This document shows positions 4,565 through 9,578 of a stretch of 9,578 nt of DNA, one piece after another. A model generated the notes under the pieces. That model was not told the origin of the DNA, searched no databases, and was given only the letters and a program-made list of their open reading frames with translations. The position numbers were made by a program, and so were the translations under genes. Where the stretch lies: contig SLIY01000201.1 of assembly GCA_007135385.1 (NCBI GenBank), positions 1 to 9,578 on the forward strand. Direction: 5' to 3'. Source of the stretch: Leptolyngbyaceae cyanobacterium CSSed165cm_216. GTDB lineage: Bacteria; Cyanobacteriota; Cyanobacteriia; Phormidesmidales; Phormidesmidaceae. The stretch's first letter is position 1. Every line of letters begins with the position of its first letter.

Positions 4565-6739
4565 ATGACCATGGCACAGCCCCAACCGTACAAGACGCAA
4601 CCTGTGATCAGCCCTCAATATTACGTCAGTCGAGAGTTAAGCTGGCTAGAGTTCAACCGTCGGGTCCTGAACGAAGCCCTAGACAGTCGTACGCCGCTGC
4701 TAGAAGCCCTGAAATTTTTGGCCATCTTCAGTGCCAATCTAGATGAATACTTCATGGTACGGGTGGCGGCACTGAAGCAGCAGATTGCCGCTGGCGTTAG
4801 CCACACCTCCCCCGATGGCCTTACCCCCGCCGCCCAACTGGAGGTGATCAGCGAGCGATTAGGCCCGATGGTCACTCAGCAACACCAAGCCTTTGAGCAA
4901 ACCTTGCGTCCCGCCATGGCTGAGCAGGGTATTCACCTACTGAACTACGACGCCTTAACAGAAACCCAGCAAACCTATCTGCAAGACTACTTCGAAGAGC
5001 AAATTTTCCCGGTGCTGACGCCCTTGGCGGTCGACCCAGGGCACCCCTTTCCCTATATTTCTAACCTCAGCCTGAATTTGGCGGTCGTCGTCGATGATCC
5101 CCAAACCCAACAAACCCACTTTGCCCGGGTGAAAGTGCCCAAGGTCCTTCCCCGGTTTGTCCCCCTGCCTGAAAACCTGTGGCCAGCAACAGATGATTTG
5201 GCTACCTGTTGTTGGTTAGGGGTACCCCTAGAACAGGTGATGGCCCACAATCTGTCAGCCCTCTTCCCGGGGATGGACATTCAGGCCCATTATGTGTTTC
5301 GGATTACCCGTAATGCCGACCTGGTGGTGGAAGAGGACGAAGCCGATGATTTGATGTTAGCGATCGAGCAGGAATTACGGAAACGTCGCCTCGGGGGATC
5401 GGCCGTCCGCCTAGAAATTCAGCAGTCAACCCCACCCCCAGTGCGGACTATGCTGATCCAAGAAATGGATCTCGCAGAAGCCGACGTGTACGACATCGAT
5501 GGGCTGATGGGCCTCAGTGATTTGATGACTTTTATGGGGTTGCCCCTACCCCACTTAAAGGCCCCTGTCTGGGCGCCTACCACTCCTGCCGCTTTTGAGT
5601 TTTTGAGCCCGCCGCAGGTGGAAGACGCTGATATGACTCTGGAACCTGCCGACGACCTGTTTGCCTTACTGCGGCAGCAGGATCAGCTCCTACACCATCC
5701 CTATCATTCATTTGCCACCACAGTACAGCGATTTATTACTCAGACGGCCCATGACCCCCAGGTGCTGGCGATAAAAATGACGCTGTATCGTACTTCGGGG
5801 GATTCTCCCATTGTTAGTTCTTTAATTTCTGCGGCAGAAAATGGCAAGCAAGTCTCGGTGCTGGTGGAGTTAAAGGCTCGATTTGACGAAGAAAACAACA
5901 TTAACTGGGCTCGCAAACTAGAGAAATCTGGAGTACATGTGGTGTATGGCCTGATGGGGCTGAAGACCCATACGAAAATTGCCCTAGTGGTTCGCCGAGA
6001 GGATGATCAAATTCGCCGCTACTTTCATATTGGTACGGGCAACTACAATCCCAAAACGGCTCGACTATACACCGATCTTGGTCTGCTGAGTGCTCGTCCA
6101 GACATTGGTGCCGACCTATCCGATTTGTTTAATTACTTGACCGGTTACTCTCGGCAATACCATTACCGCAAGTTGTTGGTCGCCCCTCTAACCCTACGCC
6201 AGCAACTGGAGGATTTAATTCAGCAGGAAATTAGTCAGCACCAAAAAGGAGCGCAGGGGCGGATTATCGCTAAAATGAACTCCTTAGTTGACCCTGATTT
6301 GATTGCCCGCCTTTATCAAGCCTCCCAAGCTGGGGTGTCCATTGATTTAATTATTCGTGGTATTTGTTGTCTGCGCCCAGGATTGCCCGATGTCAGCGAC
6401 AATATTCGGGTGGTCAGCATTATCGGTCAGTTTTTAGAGCATTCCCGCATCTTTTATTTCCACCATGGGGGGGATGAGGTCTACTTGCTAGGTAGTGCCG
6501 ATTGGATGCCCCGCAACCTGGATCGTCGGGTAGAAGTGGTTGTCCCTATCGAGGATCCAGCAATCCAGGCTGAACTGAAAACAATCTTGGATCTTTCCCT
6601 CCAAGATAATCGCCAGGCTTGGGATATGCAGGCTGACGGATCCTATGTTCAGCGTCGTCCTGGACCCAAAGTACCAGAGCTCAGTTCCCAGGCTCAGCTG
6701 ATGAAGCAAGCCTTTCAGGCTAGTCATCCGGGGGTATGA
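4565..6739 (+). CDS. ppk1: Polyphosphate kinase 1
   Basis: PPK1 reversibly transfers the gamma phosphate of ATP to growing polyphosphate chains, typically at the membrane or polyphosphate granules. The 724 residues match the family's usual length of about 690-740. The N-terminal domain holds YYVSRELSWLEFNRRV (19-34) and SANLDEYFMVRV, where N58 corresponds to the ATP-binding Asn. A middle domain follows, then two phospholipase-D-like catalytic domains. By comparison with E. coli PPK, H469 in LKTHTK is the phosphorylated histidine (His435), H626 in FLEHSRIF is the second one (His592), and R409 and R439 match Arg375 and Arg405. The 30-residue and 157-residue spacings are identical to E. coli. 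HIGTGNYNPKTARLYTDLGLL is the conserved stretch after H469. ATG 4565 is preferred over TTG 4541. The gene is coupled to the short gene before it. No good terminator is visible after the stop. Confidence 0.97.
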   Translation: MTMAQPQPYKTQPVISPQYYVSRELSWLEFNRRVLNEALDSRTPLLEALKFLAIFSANLDEYFMVRVAALKQQIAAGVSHTSPDGLTPAAQLEVISERLGPMVTQQHQAFEQTLRPAMAEQGIHLLNYDALTETQQTYLQDYFEEQIFPVLTPLAVDPGHPFPYISNLSLNLAVVVDDPQTQQTHFARVKVPKVLPRFVPLPENLWPATDDLATCCWLGVPLEQVMAHNLSALFPGMDIQAHYVFRITRNADLVVEEDEADDLMLAIEQELRKRRLGGSAVRLEIQQSTPPPVRTMLIQEMDLAEADVYDIDGLMGLSDLMTFMGLPLPHLKAPVWAPTTPAAFEFLSPPQVEDADMTLEPADDLFALLRQQDQLLHHPYHSFATTVQRFITQTAHDPQVLAIKMTLYRTSGDSPIVSSLISAAENGKQVSVLVELKARFDEENNINWARKLEKSGVHVVYGLMGLKTHTKIALVVRREDDQIRRYFHIGTGNYNPKTARLYTDLGLLSARPDIGADLSDLFNYLTGYSRQYHYRKLLVAPLTLRQQLEDLIQQEISQHQKGAQGRIIAKMNSLVDPDLIARLYQASQAGVSIDLIIRGICCLRPGLPDVSDNIRVVSIIGQFLEHSRIFYFHHGGDEVYLLGSADWMPRNLDRRVEVVVPIEDPAIQAELKTILDLSLQDNRQAWDMQADGSYVQRRPGPKVPELSSQAQLMKQAFQASHPGV

Positions 6740-6880
6740 AGCTGCCTACCCTAGTGACTGGCAGCCATATGGCCACCTTGGCTAAGGTTGTCAGGTTCTA
6801 GGTGTCAGGTATCAGGAATGAGTAGACAGCTGCCGCAGCATACTCGTTAGCCCACTTCAGGTAGCGGCATGCCCCTGGTA

Positions 6881-6916
6881 GTGTCTGCACAGATAACAGT
6901 GTCTGCACAGACAATA
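6881..6916 (+). repeat. Two tandem copies of an 18-bp unit
   Basis: GTGTCTGCACAGATAACA (6881-6898) is followed directly by GTGTCTGCACAGACAATA (6899-6916), identical at 16 of 18 positions. Short tandem repeats of this kind are common between cyanobacterial genes. Confidence 0.85.
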
Positions 6917-7248
6917 CTGGTCACAGGTGGGGAGCTTCCCATGGGAGAAATCAGTACTTCCCAGCTGTGTTAACTATCGTTTCATCTATTGGGATTCATA
7001 CTAAAAGTCGGTATATTAAATATGGAGTTAATAAAGCTCCCCTGGCAGATAAAACAGCCAATTGTCCACACACAAGAAGGAGTGAAAGCGCTGTTAATAG
7101 CTCATCTGTCTCGTTTAACTACCAACACCCAATTCTCTGTTCAATGCTTCCTAAAGTAGATTAAGGGAGTCGTTTAAGCCATCAATTTATCGCCTGGTCA
7201 GGTTGTTTATATTGGTGTGTTTGCCTCCAGATAGTCTCAACTAAGGGT

Positions 7249-7260
7249 AGGAAGCTTCCT
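7249..7260. repeat. 12-bp perfect palindrome AGGAAGCTTCCT
   Basis: It is perfectly symmetric. A related imperfect palindrome, GGGAGCTTCCC (6930-6940), lies about 320 bp upstream in a similar setting (GGT-GG...AGCTTCC...GGG). Confidence 0.6.
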
Positions 7261-7304
7261 GGGCTAGAGGTTGGGTGTTGTTGTATATAGATTATTATTT
7301 TTAG

Positions 7305-7334
7305 TTTTTAGCCATCATCTTTTTAGCCATCGCC
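7305..7334 (+). repeat. Two tandem copies of a 15-bp unit
   Basis: TTTTTAGCCATCATC (7305-7319) is followed by TTTTTAGCCATCGCC (7320-7334), identical at 13 of 15 positions, at the right edge of the AT-rich stretch. Confidence 0.8.
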
Positions 7335-7387
7335 ATCTAGTAATCCTGCATGAATCATGAAAATCCCGAGTCAGGGGGTCTCGCCTG

Positions 7388-7415
7388 TACGGGCAGAATA
7401 CGGGTCCTATACGGG
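7388..7415 (+). promoter_or_regulatory. Triple TACGGG direct repeat with exact 11-bp period
   Basis: TACGGG occurs at 7388-7393, 7399-7404 and 7410-7415. Equal 11-bp steps place all three on about the same face of the helix, as in sites for OmpR/PhoB-type response regulators. The array ends 18 bp before a TTGACA (7434-7439) and 73 bp before the start of the Ap4A phosphorylase gene, so an activator site is plausible. The regulator is unknown. Confidence 0.45.
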
Positions 7416-7433
7416 AGCCCAGGTTTGTGGGGA

Positions 7434-7454
7434 TTGACAGCAATTTGCTAGAGT
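7434..7454 (+). promoter_or_regulatory. Promoter-like elements before the Ap4A phosphorylase gene
   Basis: A perfect -35 hexamer TTGACA (7434-7439) has no good -10 at 16-18 bp (the bases near 7457 are GGGGAA). An extended -10-like TGCTAGAGT (7446-7454) is too close to pair with it but could work with an activator at the TACGGG array. AGCAA-T-TTGCT (7439-7449) is also a small palindrome overlapping both. Confidence 0.3.
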
Positions 7455-7488
7455 CGGGGAAGTAGTTTGACCTCTGCCTAAGTTAGTT

Positions 7489-8394
7489 ATGGTGAAGTTT
7501 CCCGAAGCCCAACAGGTTTCTCGTTCCCTGTGGGACCAGGTTTGTCAGCAGACTAGCTATGCTCTGGCATGTGGAGCACTTCAGCCTATCGAAACCCAGT
7601 ACGAGTTTATTGAACAAGGGGGAATGCGCTTCCTGGTGCGAATACTCGCCAATCTGGCTCGTAAGGAAAAGGCAGCCCAACGCCAAGTCAGTCAACAGCC
7701 GTCAGGGCAATTCTTTAACCCTTTTCTACCCTACGACCCTGACCTATTTGTGACGGATTTGACGCCTACCCACCTGTGCTTGCTGAATAAGTACAATGTG
7801 GTGGATCACCACATTTTAATTGTTACCCGTGCCTTTGAGGACCAGGATACCTGGCTTACCCTGGCGGATTTTCAGGCTTTAGCGATCGCCATGGCTGAGA
7901 TGGACGGGTTGGCCTTTTACAACGGCGGACGCTTGGCTGGGGCTAGCCAGCGTCATAAGCATTTGCAGTTAGTTCCTTTGCCCCTGTGTCCGGACGGCAG
8001 CCCATTGCCAGTGGCCCAGGTGATTGATCAGTTGGTGCTAGTCGAGGCGACCCTAGGCCGCAACCCTGACTTTCCGTTTGGCCATAGTATTGTCAAGCTA
8101 CCGAGCGGTTGGTTAAACCAGGAGGCTACTGCTGGACAATCCCTGTACACGGCCTATCAAACCCTTTTAAACGACTCCGGTAGCCATTGGGCTCAGAGCT
8201 CTCAGCCCTTTCCTTATAATCTGCTGGTCACTAGGGATTGGATGATGATCATAGGGCGACGCCAAGACCACTATCAATCTATTCCTGTCAACTCGTTAGG
8301 GTTTGCTGGATCCCTGTTGGTCAAAAACCCTGAACAGTTAGCCTTACTTAAGACCATTGGTCCGATGACGTTGCTACAGCAGGTGGCCTGTTAG
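7489..8394 (+). CDS. Ap4A phosphorylase / ATP adenylyltransferase (APA1/2-like)
   Basis: This 301-residue protein of the histidine-triad (HIT) superfamily cleaves diadenosine tetraphosphate with phosphate to give ATP and ADP, and may act in reverse as an ATP (or ADP-sulfate) adenylyltransferase. The signature H156-K-H158-L-Q160 in GASQRHKHLQLVPLP is the HxHxQ motif of this branch, with H158 the expected nucleophile that is adenylylated. Upstream, NPFLPYDPDLFV and NKYNVVDHHILIVTR (about 84-127) are the conserved nucleotide-binding strands. The C-terminal half, PFPYNLLVTRDWMMIIGRR (about 242-260) and NSLGFAGSLLVKNPEQL (about 267-283), is typical of the ATP_transf C-terminal region. Length agrees with the family (about 290-330). 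ATG 7489 has no clear ribosome binding site, and GTG immediately after is an alternative. It is alone in its transcription unit, about 100 bp before the stomatin gene. Confidence 0.93.
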   Translation: MVKFPEAQQVSRSLWDQVCQQTSYALACGALQPIETQYEFIEQGGMRFLVRILANLARKEKAAQRQVSQQPSGQFFNPFLPYDPDLFVTDLTPTHLCLLNKYNVVDHHILIVTRAFEDQDTWLTLADFQALAIAMAEMDGLAFYNGGRLAGASQRHKHLQLVPLPLCPDGSPLPVAQVIDQLVLVEATLGRNPDFPFGHSIVKLPSGWLNQEATAGQSLYTAYQTLLNDSGSHWAQSSQPFPYNLLVTRDWMMIIGRRQDHYQSIPVNSLGFAGSLLVKNPEQLALLKTIGPMTLLQQVAC

Positions 8395-8495
8395 GGGCAT
8401 GTACCAATTTGCTAGTCCCATAGCCCACTGCAAAAAAACTGAGTAAACTTGAACTATATGACCAGCTGATTGTTATCTACTGCGAGACCCTTGCT

Positions 8496-9386
8496 GTGCC
8501 TCCTCCAATTATCGGTATTCTGGCCTTAATCATTACTGGTTACACCTTTGGTTCGGTGCGGATTATTAACCAGGGCAATGAAGCACTCGTGGAGCGTTTG
8601 GGCCGGTACCATCGCAAGCTCAAGCCTGGCCTTAACTTTATTGTGCCCGTGTTTGACTCCATCGTGCTGAAGGACACGGTGCGGGAGCAAGTGTTAGATG
8701 TGCCGAAGCAGGGGGCAATCACTAAGAATAATGTGTCCTTGGATGTGGATGCGGTGGTGTACTGGCGTATTTTAGAGTTGGAGTTGACCTACTACGCCAT
8801 TGAAGATGTGGAAAAAGCGATTACAGAGCTAGTGACCACCACCCTGCGATCGGCAATCGGCAGAATGGAGTTTGAAGAAACGTTTTCGTCGCGGGATGAG
8901 TTGAACCAGGAGTTGTTGTCTCAATTGGACGAAGCCACTGAACCCTGGGGAGTCAAGGTGACGCGGGTGGAGGTGCAGGAAATCATTCCCCCAGAAGAGG
9001 TGAGACGTTCGATGCAAATGGAGCAGGCGGCGCAGTTGAAAAGCCGAGCGGCTGTGCTGGAAGCCCAGGGGGACCAGGAGGCGACTATTAAACGGGCTGA
9101 GGCCACGGTGCAGTCCATTCAAATGTTGTCGAAAGCGTTACAGCAGGGTACCCAAGATGCGGTTCAAGGGGTTGGAGCCAATAATACCGCTGAAATTCTG
9201 AAATATCTTTTGGCTCAAAGTTATGTTGAAGCCAACCAAAAGCTGGGCGCTAGCGAGAATTCAAAGGTGGTGTTTATGAACCCAGAGTTGCTAACGGATG
9301 GCCTAGTGCGCCTGATGGAAGATACTGCCCCCCCCCTAGACCCAACGACTAAAACTAAGGATTTCCCTAGCCGCAACCGGCCCTGA
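8496..9386 (+). CDS. SPFH/Band 7 stomatin-like membrane protein (Slr1128-like)
   Basis: This 296-residue protein has an N-terminal hydrophobic anchor at about residues 4-18 (PIIGILALIITGYTF). An SPFH domain follows at about 20-180: IINQGNEALVERLGRYHRKL, PGLNFIVPVFDSI, DVPKQGAITKNNVSLDVDAVVYWRI, and the stomatin hallmark DEATEPWGVKVTRVEVQEIIPPEEV at about 145-169. A charged, Ala/Gln-rich coiled coil spans about 170-222 and a small C-terminal oligomerisation segment includes ILKYLLAQSYVEA (234-246). Such slipins assemble into large membrane rings thought to organise lipid microdomains and nearby proteases or channels; Synechocystis Slr1128 is a close functional guide. No NfeD-type partner protease gene lies within view. 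The start is GTG 8496, as no ATG is available in frame upstream; GCGAG (8482-8486) is a weak ribosome binding site. Length is normal for cyanobacterial members. Confidence 0.94.
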   Translation: MPPPIIGILALIITGYTFGSVRIINQGNEALVERLGRYHRKLKPGLNFIVPVFDSIVLKDTVREQVLDVPKQGAITKNNVSLDVDAVVYWRILELELTYYAIEDVEKAITELVTTTLRSAIGRMEFEETFSSRDELNQELLSQLDEATEPWGVKVTRVEVQEIIPPEEVRRSMQMEQAAQLKSRAAVLEAQGDQEATIKRAEATVQSIQMLSKALQQGTQDAVQGVGANNTAEILKYLLAQSYVEANQKLGASENSKVVFMNPELLTDGLVRLMEDTAPPLDPTTKTKDFPSRNRP

Positions 9387-9429
9387 GTATCAACCGTCAG
9401 CTATCTTGGCCGACCAATATGGTTAGACT

Positions 9430-9439
9430 GGGTTAACCC
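9430..9439. repeat. 10-bp palindrome GGGTTAACCC
   Basis: A perfect palindrome lies 36 bp before the last gene's start. It could be an operator, but there is no supporting second copy. Confidence 0.3.
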
Positions 9440-9475
9440 CCTTACCATAGAAGACCCTGTATTTCGACCTCCGCC

Positions 9476-9578
9476 ATGGCTACCACCTCCCTGTTCCCGA
9501 TCATGCCTGCCGATGCTCCTGGTGCCGAGGCGGTCGAAGTAGCCTCTAAAACTTACCTGCTGGGATTATCCCTAGAGG
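9476..9578 (+). CDS. Start of an unrecognised gene, truncated by the window edge
   Basis: ATG 9476 opens a frame of 34 full codons to the right edge without a stop. The product begins MATTSLFPIMPADAPGAEAV and continues VASKTYLLGLSLE. The codon use is like that of the neighbouring genes and there is no signal peptide or membrane segment so far. No good ribosome binding site precedes the ATG. I do not recognise the family from this fragment. Confidence 0.5.
   Translation, partial: MATTSLFPIMPADAPGAEAVEVASKTYLLGLSLE

Larger units (their letters stand above)
6740..7420. other. Long non-coding region between ppk1 and the Ap4A phosphorylase gene
   Basis: I see no supportable gene here. The longest plus frame (6967-7164, GTG start, no ribosome binding site) looks like chance in AT-rich DNA. 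The stretch holds several short repeats and palindromes: GTCAGGT twice near 6789-6812, a GCCATATGGC palindrome (6764-6773), a TGCCGC/GCGGCA inverted repeat (6831-6836 and 6864-6869), two tandem repeats and a 12-bp palindrome listed separately. From about 6960 to 7340 it is clearly more AT-rich than its neighbours. An undetected sRNA is possible, but no clear terminator is present. Confidence 0.6.

Noticed and set aside
6764..6786. Terminator after ppk1
   Set aside because: GCCATATGGC and CCTT-GGCT-AAGG hairpins are short and have no following T-run.
6967..7164. 65-codon plus-strand frame in the ppk1 to Ap4A phosphorylase gap
   Set aside because: GTG start without a ribosome binding site, AT-rich low-information composition, no domain.
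7387..7401. Possible NtcA site (GTA...TAC)
   Set aside because: The half sites are separated by nine bases, whereas NtcA needs eight; the pattern comes from the TACGGG repeat.

Overview
The window looks like chromosomal DNA from a cyanobacterium, probably a filamentous Leptolyngbya/Nodosilinea-type lineage; the genus is a guess. Supporting signs are five copies of the HIP1 octamer GCGATCGC (1811, 1928, 2928, 4000, 7882), an RNA-recognition-motif (RRM) protein of cyanobacterial type, a Slr1128-like stomatin, and an RpaB-type HLR1 promoter box. GC content looks moderate by eye, with one AT-rich stretch near 6960-7340. I see no tRNA, rRNA, CRISPR array, IS element or phage gene.

Layout, left to right. 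A small membrane protein with a likely OB-like soluble domain (24-545, open at the window edge) is followed by a compact sRNA locus (579-733). That locus has a TTGCAA-N17-TACATT promoter overlapped by an almost perfect HLR1 box, a folded RNA with an exposed CTCCT stretch, and a rho-independent terminator. It resembles PsrR1, the high-light photosynthesis-regulatory RNA. Next come an RRM RNA-binding protein (1029-1457) with a strong terminator, and an SRPBCC-domain protein on the minus strand (1643-2086). A probable frameshifted or split secreted-peptide ORF (2256-2464) then runs up to the start of a multi-pass channel-like protein built from five related membrane modules (2467-4101), which has its own terminator.

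An 18-bp palindrome with Pho-box-like spacing lies before a short hypothetical gene (4327-4560). That gene is closely coupled to ppk1, polyphosphate kinase (4565-6739), whose two active-site histidines and two arginines keep exactly the spacing of the E. coli enzyme. About 750 bp of non-coding DNA follows, containing short tandem repeats, small palindromes and a triple TACGGG repeat with an 11-bp period. Downstream are an Ap4A phosphorylase/ATP adenylyltransferase (7489-8394), a stomatin/SPFH membrane protein (8496-9386), and the first 34 codons of an unrecognised gene that runs off the right edge (9476 onward).

The genes do not form one pathway. Loose themes are stress and light acclimation (the HLR1-driven sRNA and the RRM protein), phosphate and nucleotide energy metabolism (ppk1, Ap4A phosphorylase), and membrane tension or organisation (channel-like protein, stomatin). 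The most interesting parts are regulatory: the sRNA locus, the palindrome before ppk1, and the 11-bp repeat before the Ap4A phosphorylase gene.
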